The notes under the pieces were generated by a model. The model worked only from the letters and a program-made list of their open reading frames with translations, searched no databases and was not told the origin of the DNA. Below are positions 26,851-36,503 of a stretch of 64,000 nucleotides of DNA, piece after piece. The translations under genes and the position numbers were made by a program. Positions within the stretch are counted from its first letter, which is position 1; each line of letters starts with the position of its first letter. This DNA comes from Roseovarius sp. MMSF_3350. GTDB lineage: Bacteria > Pseudomonadota > Alphaproteobacteria > Rhodobacterales > Rhodobacteraceae. The stretch is taken from positions 124,001 to 188,000 of the forward strand of contig NZ_JASHIZ010000003.1 of NCBI RefSeq assembly GCF_030733425.1, written 5' to 3'.

Positions 26851-27750
26851 TTACTCGGCGGCGGCCAGCTTCACCCGATCGGGAAGCGTCGACGGATCGC
26901 CGGCGTATTCCTCGATCGCGCCTTCGAGCCATGTGTCATAGTCTTCCTGGCTGACCACCTTGACCGTGATCGGCATGTAGGCATGCGCCTGGCCGCAAAG
27001 CTCGGAACATTGGCCGAAATAGACACCTTCCTTCTCGGCGGTGAACCAAAGCTGCGCGATCCGGCCGGGAACGGCGTCCTGCTTCACGCCGAAGGCCGGG
27101 ATGGTCCAGCTGTGGATCACGTCCGCGCCGGTGACCTGCATCACGACCGTCTGGCCCACGGGCACGACGACGGCGGTGTCGGTGGCCAGCAGGAACTCGT
27201 CCTCGGAATAGCCGGCCTCTTCCAGCTGCGCGCGCACGTCGTCAGTCAGACGGTTGTCGCCGCCGGTGGCCGGTGCGCCGATCATGTAGCTGTCGAAGGC
27301 GAAATCGTGGTCCATGTATTCATAGCCCCAGAACCACTGGTAGCCGGTGACCTTGATGTTGATGTCGCCCTCGGGAATTTCCTGCTGCTTGAACAGCACC
27401 GGCAGCGAGAATGCGGCGATGAAGACCAGGATCACGATCGGCACCACTGTCCACGCCACCTCGATCGGCGAGTGGTGGGTAAAGCTGGCCGGGTTCGGGT
27501 TGGCCTTCTTGTTGAAGCGCACGATGCAATAGCCCAGCAGCGCACATACGAAAATGGTGATCGCGGCGATGATCACCAGAACCATGCCGTCAAGCCAGTG
27601 AAGATCGCGCGCAAGCTCGGTTGCCGCCGGTTGGAAGCCCGTCGCGCCCGGTTCGGGCTTGCCGATGACCTCGAGGTTGTCCTGTGCCATTGCCGGAAGC
27701 GCCGTTGCGGCGGCCGCGACGGACGCCAGAAAGCTGGTGAATTTGCGCAT
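26851..27750 (-). CDS. ctaC: Cytochrome c oxidase subunit II
   Basis: 299 aa. Signal peptide ending LPAMAQ (about 22), two membrane spans (about 50-72 and 95-115), and a periplasmic cupredoxin domain. The binuclear CuA site is complete: His in [10 protein letters not shown], then [12 protein letters not shown] with both Cys, His and Met. YQWFWGYEY is the electron-entry aromatic patch. ATG at 27750 chosen because it begins the signal peptide. First gene of the oxidase operon; subunit I (ctaD) is not in the window. Confidence 0.96.
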   Translation of the reverse strand: MRKFTSFLASVAAAATALPAMAQDNLEVIGKPEPGATGFQPAATELARDLHWLDGMVLVIIAAITIFVCALLGYCIVRFNKKANPNPASFTHHSPIEVAWTVVPIVILVFIAAFSLPVLFKQQEIPEGDINIKVTGYQWFWGYEYMDHDFAFDSYMIGAPATGGDNRLTDDVRAQLEEAGYSEDEFLLATDTAVVVPVGQTVVMQVTGADVIHSWTIPAFGVKQDAVPGRIAQLWFTAEKEGVYFGQCSELCGQAHAYMPITVKVVSQEDYDTWLEGAIEEYAGDPSTLPDRVKLAAAE

Positions 27751-27832
27751 GTTGCACCCTGATCCCGTTAGTTCGGTTTTGTCTTTGCAGAACGTTCCAA
27801 GGCGCACGCCATGGAATCCCGTTGTTTCCGGG

Positions 27833-27856
27833 CCGTAAATAACAATATTCTTACGG
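27833..27856. promoter_or_regulatory. Inverted repeat in the ctaC-tldD divergent gap
   Basis: CCGTAA-N12-TTACGG with an AT-rich centre (ATAACAATATTC), 83 bases upstream of ctaC and 90 upstream of tldD. It could be a site for a dimeric regulator controlling either or both; regulator unknown. Confidence 0.35.
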
Positions 27857-27945
27857 GGCGCACAAGGAAATGCGTTGCGGCAAACGGACGCTTTTAAAAC
27901 CGTTAAAATATTGGCGTTTCAGGCGCCGGGAGCAGGAGCAAGCAG

Positions 27946-29373
27946 ATGACATCAGACGTTTTTCGCCCCTTCGAGACCGAGATCGAGCGCGAGGCGGCGC
28001 TGGCCAAGCTGCGCGAGGCCGTGGCCGGGGCGGATGACGGCGAGCTCTTCTTTGAGCGTCGTCGGGCGGAATCGCTGGTGTTCGACGATGGCCGGGTCAA
28101 GACCGCCTCCTACGACGCGGGCCAAGGGTTCGGACTGCGCGCCGTGCGGGGCGAGGTGGCAGGCTATGCCCATTCGTCCGAGATTTCCGAGGCCGCGATG
28201 GGCCGCGCCGTCGAGACCGCCCGGCTTGCCGTGGGCGAGGGCGGCGGCACGATGGCCGACGCCCCTGCGGCCACCAACCGGCGGCTCTATTCCGACGCCG
28301 ACCCCATTGCCGGGCATGAGTTTCCCGTCAAGCTCGACACCCTGCGCGAGATCGACGCCTACCTGCGCGACATGGACCCGCGCGTGGTGCAGGTGACCGC
28401 CACCATCGCCGCGTCCCTGCAAGAGGTCGTGATCCTGCGCGCCGACGGTCACGAGGTCTCGGACACCCGGCCCATGACGCGCCTCAATATAAGTGTCATC
28501 GTCGAAAAGGACGGCCGCCGCGAAACCGGCAGCGTCGGCGGCGGCGGGCGCGTCATGCTCGACAGGCTGATCGCACCCGAGGACTGGCAGGCCAAGGCGC
28601 GCGAGGCGCTGCGCGTGGCACTGGTCAACCTCGAGGCCGAGGCGGCGCCGGCGGGCGTGATGGACGTGGTCCTCGGCCCCGGCTGGCCCGGCATCCTGCT
28701 GCACGAGGCCATCGGCCACGGGCTGGAAGGCGATTTCAACCGCAAGGGCAGTTCCGCCTTTGCCGGTCTGATGGGCCAGCGCATCGCCGCTCCCGGCGTC
28801 ACCGTGCTGGATGACGGCACCATCCCCGACCGGCGCGGCAGCATCACCGTCGATGACGAGGGCACGCCCTCGGGCAAGAACGTGCTGATCGAGGACGGCA
28901 TCCTCGTGGGTTACATGCAGGACCGCCAGAACGCTCGCCTGATGGGGGTCGAGGCGACCGGCAACGGGCGTCGCCAAAGCTATGCCCACGCGCCCATGCC
29001 GCGCATGACCAACACCTACATGCTGGGCGGCGAGGCCACGCGGGACGAGATCGTGGCGGACCTCAAGGACGGGATCTATGCCGTGGGCTTCGGCGGCGGG
29101 CAGGTCGACATCACCAACGGCAAGTTCGTCTTTTCCTGCACCGAGGCCTACCGCGTGAAGAACGGCAAGATCGGCGCGCCGGTCAAGGGCGCCACCCTGA
29201 TCGGCGACGGTGCGACCGCGCTGCAACAGATCCGGGCGCTTGGCAACGACATGGCGCTCGATCCTGGCATGGGCAACTGCGGCAAGCAGGGCCAATGGGT
29301 GCCCGTGGGCGTGGGCCAGCCCACGGTGATGATCGGCGGGCTGACCGTGGGCGGCTCGCAGGCGGGGAGTTGA
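27946..29373 (+). CDS. tldD: Metalloprotease TldD
   Basis: 475 aa subunit of the TldD/TldE heterodimeric zinc protease that degrades unfolded or modified peptides and matures some RiPPs. The zinc motif is HEAIGHGLEGD (HExxxH), followed by the expected Cys-containing FVFSCTEAYRVKNG and the GNCGKQGQWVPVGVGQPT end. Ribosome site AGCAGGAGCAAGC. TldE (PmbA) is not in this window, so it must be unlinked. Transcribed divergently from ctaC. Confidence 0.95.
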   Translation: MTSDVFRPFETEIEREAALAKLREAVAGADDGELFFERRRAESLVFDDGRVKTASYDAGQGFGLRAVRGEVAGYAHSSEISEAAMGRAVETARLAVGEGGGTMADAPAATNRRLYSDADPIAGHEFPVKLDTLREIDAYLRDMDPRVVQVTATIAASLQEVVILRADGHEVSDTRPMTRLNISVIVEKDGRRETGSVGGGGRVMLDRLIAPEDWQAKAREALRVALVNLEAEAAPAGVMDVVLGPGWPGILLHEAIGHGLEGDFNRKGSSAFAGLMGQRIAAPGVTVLDDGTIPDRRGSITVDDEGTPSGKNVLIEDGILVGYMQDRQNARLMGVEATGNGRRQSYAHAPMPRMTNTYMLGGEATRDEIVADLKDGIYAVGFGGGQVDITNGKFVFSCTEAYRVKNGKIGAPVKGATLIGDGATALQQIRALGNDMALDPGMGNCGKQGQWVPVGVGQPTVMIGGLTVGGSQAGS

Positions 29374-29444
29374 GGGAGTCGATTGCGACTTGGCAGCGCT
29401 GTTTCGTGCGGAATCAAGGCGCGGCCCTGCCGCGCCGCCGCGCG

Positions 29445-29473
29445 ATCGCCAGACCGCCCCCCGGGCTGGCGAT
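29445..29473. other. Hairpin downstream of tldD
   Basis: Perfect 8-bp arms ATCGCCAG / CTGGCGAT with a C/G-rich 13-base loop, 71 bases after tldD. No clear T tract; possible transcript-end stabiliser. The rest of 29374-29648 shows no gene. Confidence 0.4.
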
Positions 29474-29648
29474 TGGGTACCGTTAGCACTTCGATCGGAA
29501 GTTTTCCGGAGTTGGCTTGGATAAAGTGCCCTGAAAAGCCGCTAGGACGCCAGCCCGCGGTCTGGCAATCACGCGGCCAAACCTGCTGCACATCTGCGCA
29601 GATCGTCCCATGAGATTTGCCCGAATTAGAGAAAGTTCCTCGCCGCAC

Positions 29649-30467
29649 ATGACCGACCCGACGAAAAGCATCGACCCCGACGCCCTGCGCAGCTTTGGCG
29701 AGGAGGTCGATTTCGGCCGCACCGCGACGGACTACGCCACCCATCGCGCCGGCTTCCCGCCTGCCTTTTTCGAGCTTCTGACACAGCGCGGCTGGGCCGG
29801 CCCTGGCCAGACCGCCGTCGATCTGGGCTGCGGCACCGGCACCGTCGCGCGCGGGCTGGCGGCGCTTGGGCTCGAGGTCACAGGCATCGACCCCGCGCAG
29901 CCGCTGCTCGACGAAGCCGTGAAACTCGACACGGCTGCGGGCGTCGAAATCACCTACAAGACAGGCACGGCCGAGGCGACGGGCCTTGCGTCCGGCGTGG
30001 CCGATCTCGTCGCGGCGGGGCAAAGCTGGCACTGGTTCGACCGATCCGCCGCCGCGGCCGAGGTCGCGCGGCTGCTGCGCCCCGGCGGGCGGGCGGTGAT
30101 CGCCCATTTCGACTGGCTCCCCTTGAAAGGCAACGTGGTGGCGGCGACCGAGGCGCTGATCCTGCGCCACAATCCCGACTGGGCCGGCGCGCACGGCAGC
30201 GGGATCTATCCGGCATGGCTGACCGATCTCGCGCAGGCGGGCTTCACCGCGCTGGAGTCGGCCTCGTTCGACCTCTGCCAGCGCTACACGCACGCCGCCT
30301 GGCGCGGGCGCATCCGTGCCAGCGCCGGCGTCGCCGCCTCGCTCGACGCCGCGGCGACCGCGCGATTCGATGCCGACCTCGCCGCGCTCCTGGAACGAGA
30401 CTTCCCGGGCGATCCCATGGCGGTTCCGCATCGGGTCTGGCTGGCCACCGGCGTGCGGGGCACTTGA
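29649..30467 (+). CDS. SAM-dependent methyltransferase (UbiE/class I type)
   Basis: 272 aa from the ATG at 29649 (MTDPTKSIDPDALRSFG), or 285 aa from 29610; neither has a strong ribosome site and I prefer the shorter because homologous methyltransferases begin with this Asp/Phe-rich lead (inference). SAM motif I VDLGCGTGTVARGL, motif II VTGIDPAQ, and a methyltransferase-11-type core with GQSWHWFD and RLLRPGGRAVIAH. Substrate unknown. A stand-alone gene between tldD and dprA. Confidence 0.85.
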   Translation: MTDPTKSIDPDALRSFGEEVDFGRTATDYATHRAGFPPAFFELLTQRGWAGPGQTAVDLGCGTGTVARGLAALGLEVTGIDPAQPLLDEAVKLDTAAGVEITYKTGTAEATGLASGVADLVAAGQSWHWFDRSAAAAEVARLLRPGGRAVIAHFDWLPLKGNVVAATEALILRHNPDWAGAHGSGIYPAWLTDLAQAGFTALESASFDLCQRYTHAAWRGRIRASAGVAASLDAAATARFDADLAALLERDFPGDPMAVPHRVWLATGVRGT

Positions 30468-30635
30468 AACACGTCCGTTGCCGGTGTCCTGCGGAACCTG
30501 CGCAGCAGCCCGAAACCCCATGGCAAAAGCGTCTTTCCGCCCCCCGATCGGAATTTCTTCAGACGATAAGGGTTTGGTTTACTCCCTATTAACCAACCGC
30601 GCGTATCACTGAGGCTGCAATCAGGCGAAGTCACG

Positions 30636-31779
30636 ATGTCCGAGGAACTACATCCTTCCACTCACCCCCCAACTCCCACCCACCACGGAAGATGATCGGG
30701 TAGCGTGGCTTCGTCTGTTGCGTTCCCGCCGGGTCGGGCCGGCGACGTTTCACAGGCTGATGAACGAACATGGCAGCGCCCAAGCCGCGCTGGAGGCCCT
30801 GCCCGAAGTCGCCCGTGCGGCCGGGGTCGAGAACTATGAGCCCTGCCCCGTCGGCGTGGTCAAGGCCGAGTTGAAGGCCGGCGCCGCCATCGGCGCCCGG
30901 TTGATCTTCATGGGCGCACCCGATTATCCCCCCCTGCTGGCGGACACCTCCGACGCGCCGCCCTTCCTGTGGGCCATCGGACAGGGTGCGCATCTGCTCG
31001 ACCGCCCCATGGTGGCGCTCGTCGGCGCCCGCAACGCCTCCTCGCTGGGCCTGCGCATGGCCAAGGCGCTGGCGGGCGCGCTGTCGGAACAGGGGCATGT
31101 CGTTGTCTCCGGCCTCGCTCGCGGGATCGACGCGGCCGCGCATCTGGCATCGCTCGACCACGGCACGGTCGCCGTTGTCGCGGGCGGCGTCGACGTGATG
31201 TACCCCGCCGAAAACACCAAGCTGGCCGAGGATATTGCTGTCACCGGCCTGCGCCTGTCCGAACATCCCCCCGGCATGGTTCCGCAGGCGCGGCACTTTC
31301 CGGCCCGCAACCGTATCATCAGCGGGCTGGTGCAGGCCGTCGTCGTGGTCGAGGCCGCAGCGAAATCCGGCTCGCTGATCACCGCGCGCACCGCGCTCGA
31401 CCAGGGGCGCGACGTGCTGGCGGTGCCGGGTCACCCGTTCGATGCGCGCGCCGCGGGCTGCAACATGCTGATCCGCGACGGTGCCACGCTGGTGCGCAAT
31501 GCCGACGATGTGCTGGCCGCCCTGCCGGCCCCGTCACAACCCGCCCCGTCCCCACAACCGGAACTGCGCCTCGCGCCGCCACCCGAAAAGCGCAGCCTGG
31601 CCGAAACCGCCCGGCTGCATACCGACATACTGAGCCGTCTCGGCCCGGCACCGCTGGCCGAGGACCAGCTGATCCGCGACCTCTCCGCGCCCGCCGCTCA
31701 GGTTTCGCCCGCGCTCACCGATCTGGAGGTCACCGGCAAGATCACGCGCCATCCCGGCGGCCTCGTCTCGCGGACCTGA
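30636..31779 (+). CDS. dprA: DNA-processing protein DprA, apparent frameshift near 5' end
   Basis: DprA loads RecA on incoming single-stranded DNA in natural transformation. The Rossmann-like core is intact: VGARNASSLGLRMAKAL, VVSGLARGIDAAAH, GSLITARTALDQGRDVLAVPG and NMLIRDGATLV, with a C-terminal winged-helix-like domain (ILSRLGPAPLAEDQLI). The family N-terminus EDDRVAWLRLLRSRRVGP is encoded from 30688 but has no start codon in frame. The ATG at 30636 (MSEELHPSTHP) is in another frame and stops at 30695. Removing one C from the C6 run at 30665-30670 joins them. Without this, the first usable start is TTG at 30718. Confidence 0.85.
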
Positions 31780-31786
31780 TGCAGCC

Positions 31787-32224
31787 TCAGTCAAACGGCG
31801 CACAGGCCCCCGGCGTCACCGCGCGATACTCCCTGCACAGAGGTTCCCACGACCACCACGCGTCGGTCGCGCCGAAACTGTAATGCACCGCGACCCAGGT
31901 ATCGCCCGATTTCTTGTAGAGAACGAAGATCTCCGAAATGTCGAAGCTGCCATCCTCCTCGCCACGCGCCACGGCGGGCGTTTGCCTCGGGTCGATCGCC
32001 CCTCCGCCCGGACGCTGCGCCGTCAGCCCGGCAAAGGCCACGTTGCCCTCGCGGCGCAGGTCATGCACCACGAACTGCACCGGCGCGCCCAGTTTCCACT
32101 CGGCGATGGGCCTAATCGCATCCATCAATGCACCGCGCGTCGCGCTGCCCCGCGCCGGCTCCTCCCACGCGGCGGCGGACCCTGCCAGCATCACGAGCAG
32201 CATGGTGAAAAGGGATCTCGGCAT
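31787..32224 (-). CDS. Small exported protein, unknown function
   Basis: 145 aa with a Sec signal peptide (MPRSLFTMLLVMLAGSAAA). The mature part is about 125 aa, rich in Trp near the end (DAWWSWEPLC), with two cysteines (PLCREY, GACAPF) likely paired. FVVHDLRREGNVAFAGL and SEIFVLYKKSGDTWVAVHYS suggest a compact alpha+beta fold. The start is fixed by GGAGGAGG at ideal spacing. Convergent with dprA (7-bp gap). Not recognised. Confidence 0.75.
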   Translation of the reverse strand: MPRSLFTMLLVMLAGSAAAWEEPARGSATRGALMDAIRPIAEWKLGAPVQFVVHDLRREGNVAFAGLTAQRPGGGAIDPRQTPAVARGEEDGSFDISEIFVLYKKSGDTWVAVHYSFGATDAWWSWEPLCREYRAVTPGACAPFD

Positions 32225-32382
32225 GACCTCCTCCGTTGCTGCATTCACATAACGCCGTCCGGCCGGGATGAACAAGCCACGGGATACCCCGCATTGACAA
32301 TCCCCATTGAGACACCACATGTTGCGCCGCCATGGGGCCGGGCCGAGTCGCCTGCCCCGTTTTTCAGACCACAGGAGTGTTC

Positions 32383-34914
32383 ATGCCAGTCGTTGTTGTC
32401 GAATCCCCGGCCAAGGCCAAGACGATCAACAAGTATCTGGGCAAGGACTATACCGTGCTGGCCTCCTACGGCCATGTGCGCGACCTTCCGGCCAAGAACG
32501 GCTCGGTCGATCCCGACCAGGATTTCGAGATGACCTGGGAGGTCGGCAATGACAGCAAGAAACACATCAAGGCCATCGCCGACGCGCTGAAGGACGACAA
32601 TTCCCTCATTCTCGCCACCGACCCCGACCGCGAGGGCGAGGCGATCAGCTGGCACCTGGAAGAGGCGTTGCGCAAGCGCCGCGCCATCAAGAAGGACACC
32701 GACGTCAAGCGCGTGGTGTTCAACGCCATCACCAAGACCGCCGTCACCGAGGCGATGCAGAACCCGCGCGAGGTGGACGCGCCGCTGGTCGAGGCCTATC
32801 TCGCCCGCCGCGCGCTCGATTACCTCGTGGGGTTCAACCTGTCGCCGGTGCTGTGGCGCAAGCTGCCCGGCGCGCGCAGCGCGGGCCGGGTGCAATCGGT
32901 CTGCCTGCGACTGATCGTCGAGCGCGAGATGGAGATCGAGGCGTTCAACCCGCGCGAATACTGGAGCGTGAAGGCACTTCTGACCACGCCCCGGGGCCAG
33001 GAGTTCGAGGCGCGGCTGGTCAGCCTGGCCGGCGACAAGCTGGACAAGTACGACCTGGAAAATGCCACGCAGGCCGAAATGGCCCAGCAGGCCGTCGAGA
33101 GCCGCGACCTGACGGTCACGAGCGTCGAGGCCAAGCCCGGCAGCCGCAACCCCAGCCCGCCTTTCATGACCTCCACCCTGCAACAGGAAGCCAGCCGCAA
33201 GTTCGGCATGGGCGCGCGCCAGTGCATGAGCGCGGCCCAGCGCCTCTACGAGGCCGGACACATTACATATATGCGGACAGACGGTATCGACATGGCCCCC
33301 GAGGCCGTCGAGGCCGCCCGCGATGCCATCGGCGAGCGCTTCGGCAAGGATTACGTGCCGTCCAGCCCCCGCATCTACAAGAACAAGGCCAAGAATGCGC
33401 AGGAAGCGCACGAATGCATCCGCCCCACCGAAATGACGCGGGACGTGGACAGCCTGAAGCTGTCAGAGCCCGACCAGCGCAAGCTGTATGACCTGATCTG
33501 GAAGCGCACGCTGGCCTGCCAGATGGAAGGCGCGCGGCTGGAACGGACCACCGTCGAGATCGGCAGCCGCGACGGTCAGGTCGGCCTGCGCGCCACCGGC
33601 CAGGTCGTGCTCTTCGACGGATTCCTGCGGGTCTACGAGGAAGGCCGTGACGATGCGGTCGTCGATGATGACGACAAGCGCCTGCCGCAGATGTCCGAAG
33701 GCGACAAGACCGACAAGCGCTCGGTCACCCCCGAACAGCATTTCACCCAGCCCCCGCCCCGCTATACCGAGGCGACGCTGGTCAAGCAGATGGAAGAGCT
33801 CGGAATAGGCCGCCCCTCGACCTATGCCAGCATCGTCACCACGATCCAGGAGCGTGAATATGTCCGCAAGGACAAGAACCGCCTGATCCCCGAGGACAAG
33901 GGCCGGATCGTCACGATCTTCCTGCTCAACTTTTTCCGCAAATACGTGGGATACGAATTCACCGCCAACCTCGAAGAAGAGCTGGACGTGATTTCGGCCG
34001 GCGACGCCGACTATAAAAAGGTGCTGGCGGATTTCTGGCGCGATTTCCACACCGCGGTCGAGGAAGCCTCCGAGCTGCGCATCGCCGAGGTGCTCGACAA
34101 GCTGGACGAGGTTCTGGCCCCGCAACTCTATCCCCCGCGCGAGGACGGCTCCGATCCGCGCATCTGCCCCAAATGCGGCGAGGGGCGCCTGCACCTCAAG
34201 ACCTCGCGCACCGGCGGCTTCGTCGGCTGCGGCAACTATCCCGAATGCACCTATACCCGCCCCATCGCCGGCGAGGGCGCCGAGGGTGACGAGCGTCTGC
34301 TGGGCGAGGATCAGGGCGACGAGATCTGGCTGAAGTCCGGCCGCTTCGGGCCTTACGTGCAGCGCGGCGAACCCACGCCCGAAAACAAGAAGCCGCCCCG
34401 CGCCTCCCTGCCCAAGGGTTGGGACAAGGACGACATGACGCTGGAAAAGGCGCTGACCCTGCTCAGCCTGCCGCGGATCGTCGGCACCCATCCAGATGGC
34501 GGCGAGATCAAATCCAACTTCGGCCGCTTCGGACCCTACGTGATGCACCAGGCCGAGGACGAGGCCAAGCCGGTCTATGTGAACCTCAAGGATCCCGCCG
34601 ACGTGTTCGAGATCGGCATGAACCGCGCGGTGGAGCTTTTGGCCGAGAAACGCGCCAACCCGGGGCGCGGACGCGGGCGCACCGCCGCCAAGCCGCTCCG
34701 GGAACTGGGTGAACACCCCGAGGGCGGCGGGCCGGTCAATGTCATGGAAGGCCGCTATGGCCCCTACGTGAAGTGGGAAAAGGTGAACGCCACCCTGCCC
34801 AAGGACGTGGAGCCGGCGAACGTGACGATGGAAATGGCGGTGGAGCTTATTGCCGAAAAGGCCGCGAAAAAAGGCACGAAGAAGGGAACGGGCCGCGCCA
34901 GGAAGAAGGCGTGA
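32383..34914 (+). CDS. topA: DNA topoisomerase I
   Basis: Type IA topoisomerase relaxing negative supercoils; 843 aa. N-terminal Toprim domain VVVESPAKAK and ATDPDREGEAI; the active-site Tyr lies in HITYMRTDGID; PSTYASIV follows. One C4 zinc finger is visible (CPKCGEG, CGNYPEC), then topo-C repeats (GRFGPYV motifs) and a Lys-rich tail (KKGTKKGTGRARKKA) that binds DNA. ATG at 32383 follows CAGGAG; the longer frame to 32332 is rejected. It lies just after the dprA region, a common alphaproteobacterial order. Confidence 0.96.
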   Translation: MPVVVVESPAKAKTINKYLGKDYTVLASYGHVRDLPAKNGSVDPDQDFEMTWEVGNDSKKHIKAIADALKDDNSLILATDPDREGEAISWHLEEALRKRRAIKKDTDVKRVVFNAITKTAVTEAMQNPREVDAPLVEAYLARRALDYLVGFNLSPVLWRKLPGARSAGRVQSVCLRLIVEREMEIEAFNPREYWSVKALLTTPRGQEFEARLVSLAGDKLDKYDLENATQAEMAQQAVESRDLTVTSVEAKPGSRNPSPPFMTSTLQQEASRKFGMGARQCMSAAQRLYEAGHITYMRTDGIDMAPEAVEAARDAIGERFGKDYVPSSPRIYKNKAKNAQEAHECIRPTEMTRDVDSLKLSEPDQRKLYDLIWKRTLACQMEGARLERTTVEIGSRDGQVGLRATGQVVLFDGFLRVYEEGRDDAVVDDDDKRLPQMSEGDKTDKRSVTPEQHFTQPPPRYTEATLVKQMEELGIGRPSTYASIVTTIQEREYVRKDKNRLIPEDKGRIVTIFLLNFFRKYVGYEFTANLEEELDVISAGDADYKKVLADFWRDFHTAVEEASELRIAEVLDKLDEVLAPQLYPPREDGSDPRICPKCGEGRLHLKTSRTGGFVGCGNYPECTYTRPIAGEGAEGDERLLGEDQGDEIWLKSGRFGPYVQRGEPTPENKKPPRASLPKGWDKDDMTLEKALTLLSLPRIVGTHPDGGEIKSNFGRFGPYVMHQAEDEAKPVYVNLKDPADVFEIGMNRAVELLAEKRANPGRGRGRTAAKPLRELGEHPEGGGPVNVMEGRYGPYVKWEKVNATLPKDVEPANVTMEMAVELIAEKAAKKGTKKGTGRARKKA

Positions 34915-34923
34915 CGTCCGTCC

Positions 34924-35760
34924 TCAGTACGACGCCAGCGTCAGCGCACAGGCATCGGTAATCAGTTCCGGGCGGGTCTTGCACAGCCCGCTGGCCACCT
35001 GGAAGGCCGCCAGCACCTTGGGTACGTAGTCGCGGGTTTCGGCATAGGGCGGCACCCCTTCGTGCTTCTTCACCGCGTTCTCACCCGCGTTGTAGCCCGC
35101 CAGCGCCAGCACCGCGTCGCCGCGGAATTCCTTCATCAGCCAGTCAAGGTAGGCCACACCGCCCTTGATGTTCTGCCCCGCCTGCATCGAGTCGCTGACG
35201 CCGAAGCGTTGCGCGGTGGCCGGGATCAGTTGCATCAGCCCCTGCGCCCCGGCGCCGCTGACGGCATCCGTGCGCCCGCCCGACTCCACCGAGATCACCG
35301 CCAGCACCAGCGCCGGTGACACCTCGGTGCCGATCGTGGCGCGCAGGATGTCGGCGCCGTGGGTACGGGCGATCTCTTGCATGTGCTGCAATCGCGGCCC
35401 CTTGACCGATGTGCCGCCCGGCCCGTCGCGCAGGTTCTCGAACGCCAGGCGCAGCCGGTCCGGCCCGCTGGTCTTGTCGTCCGTCGGCACTTTCGTCCAG
35501 AACCAGCCATAGGCGGCGGTCACGCTCGGCACCACCGGAATGTCGGCCGCGGCATCCTCGCCGTCCTTGCTCTTGGCGGCGGGTTTCAGATGCGCCTGGT
35601 CCTCGGGGTCGATCTGGACCGTGATCAGCTTGCCACCGCCTTTCTTGGGCGGCTTGCCTTTCTTGAACGTGAACTCGGGAAACGGAGGCGGATCGCCGGC
35701 GTGAACGGGGAGTGCACACGCCAGGCACACGCCCAGGGCGAGAAGTCGTTTGAATCGCAT
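34924..35760 (-). CDS. Periplasmic lytic transglycosylase (SLT domain)
   Basis: 278 aa with a signal peptide (MRFKRLLALGVCLACALPVHA). N-terminal low-complexity Lys/Pro segment (FKKGKPPKKGGGK), then a C-terminal SLT domain (about 135-270): catalytic Glu in VISVESGG, GLMQLIPATAQRFGV and LAGYNAGENAV, the family's three classic blocks. Cleaves peptidoglycan glycan strands to 1,6-anhydromuropeptides. It lies 360 bp from the Tad pilus genes and is divergent from them, so a role in opening the wall for the pilus is possible but unproven. Confidence 0.9.
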   Translation of the reverse strand: MRFKRLLALGVCLACALPVHAGDPPPFPEFTFKKGKPPKKGGGKLITVQIDPEDQAHLKPAAKSKDGEDAAADIPVVPSVTAAYGWFWTKVPTDDKTSGPDRLRLAFENLRDGPGGTSVKGPRLQHMQEIARTHGADILRATIGTEVSPALVLAVISVESGGRTDAVSGAGAQGLMQLIPATAQRFGVSDSMQAGQNIKGGVAYLDWLMKEFRGDAVLALAGYNAGENAVKKHEGVPPYAETRDYVPKVLAAFQVASGLCKTRPELITDACALTLASY

Positions 35761-36119
35761 GTTCGGGCCTGCTCTGCCTCGATTGGTTTTTTGCCAGTAT
35801 GCCACCAATCGTGCGATTTGCCCACAATTGTCGTGGCTTGCGACACGGCAAAACCGGACTTTTGTGGCCGGTCACCCCCTTCAAAGCCTTTATTCAAAAA
35901 AATTTAGTCATTTATATCTTTTAAGATCATAGGCTTAGCCAAGACTCTGCAGAAAAAGTTAATAAGTTCCAAAATCGCGCGAAAGCGGCCTAAATCTTGC
36001 CGGATTCGGACGGCTATATGCTCCCCATACCGCAACGCAGCGGGCCAAAGAGAGAGGCGGCCCACTCACCTGCTAACGGTTGTAACCTGAATTAAACTGA
36101 TCCTTTGGAGGGACCAACC
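35761..36119. other. AT-richer leader upstream of the Tad locus
   Basis: 359 bp divergent gap between the transglycosylase and the first flp pilin. Much more AT-rich than its surroundings around 35890-35970 (runs of A/T with TTTATATCTTTTAAG). No ORF with a ribosome site. It probably holds the strong pilin promoter and upstream regulatory sites, but I could not define -35/-10 boxes with confidence. Confidence 0.5.
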
Positions 36120-36335
36120 ATGATCAAATTCATCAAAAATTTCCGCAAGGACGAAGACGGTGCCGTGACGGTTGACTGGGTCGTTCTGACCGCAGCAGTC
36201 GTGGGCCTGGGCGTTGCCGGCGTTGCCACCGTTTCCGGCGGTGTGAACACGCTGGCCACCGCGATCAGCGATGGCGTCGAGGGCCAAAACGTTGGCACCG
36301 GCGGCACCGGCGGCACCGGCGGCAGCGGCACGTAA
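36120..36335 (+). CDS. Flp-type type IVb pilin (first copy)
   Basis: 71 aa prepilin. Short basic leader MIKFIKNFRKDEDG, then AVTVDWVVLTAAVVGLGVA hydrophobic helix. Prepilin peptidase is expected to cut after the Gly. The canonical Glu+5/Tyr+6 of Flp pilins is replaced by Asp/Trp (VDWVV). The C-terminus is a Gly/Thr tail (GTGGTGGTGGSGT) encoded by 9-bp repeats. GGAGGGACCAACC precedes the ATG. Followed by a strong terminator, so it is expressed at least partly as a single-gene transcript, as expected for the major pilin. Confidence 0.87.
   Translation: MIKFIKNFRKDEDGAVTVDWVVLTAAVVGLGVAGVATVSGGVNTLATAISDGVEGQNVGTGGTGGTGGSGT
36294..36329. repeat. 9-bp tandem repeat in the pilin tail
   Basis: Three GGCACCGGC units (36294, 36303, 36312) and one GGCAGCGGC (36321) encode Gly-Thr-Gly x3 and Gly-Ser-Gly. 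In-frame copy-number variation would lengthen or shorten the exposed pilin tail. Confidence 0.75.
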
Positions 36336-36371
36336 GCGGCACGCGACAAGTCAATCTCGTGACTTGCAAAG

Positions 36372-36406
36372 CGCCGCGTACCTTTCGGTATGCGGCGTTT
36401 TCTTTT
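36372..36406 (+). terminator. Intrinsic terminator after the first flp
   Basis: Eleven-pair stem CGCCGCGTACC / GGTATGCGGCG (one G-T pair) with TTTC loop, followed by TTTTCTTTT. It separates flp1 from flp2. Confidence 0.88.
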
Positions 36407-36503
36407 GGATTAAGGGATTCAGGCGAAATCGCCAATCTTGAGCCTAATAAAGGTCACATTCACCAAGCATAAAAAACCGGTGAGAAACCTGATGAGGTCT
36501 GAA

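Noticed and set aside
30570-30600. TTGGTT-N11-AACCAA as an operator of dprA
   Set aside because: Only 6-bp arms with a long spacer in a short gap; too weak without conservation data.
36294-36329. CRISPR-like short repeats
   Set aside because: In-frame 9-bp coding repeats without spacers; they encode a Gly-Thr pilin tail.
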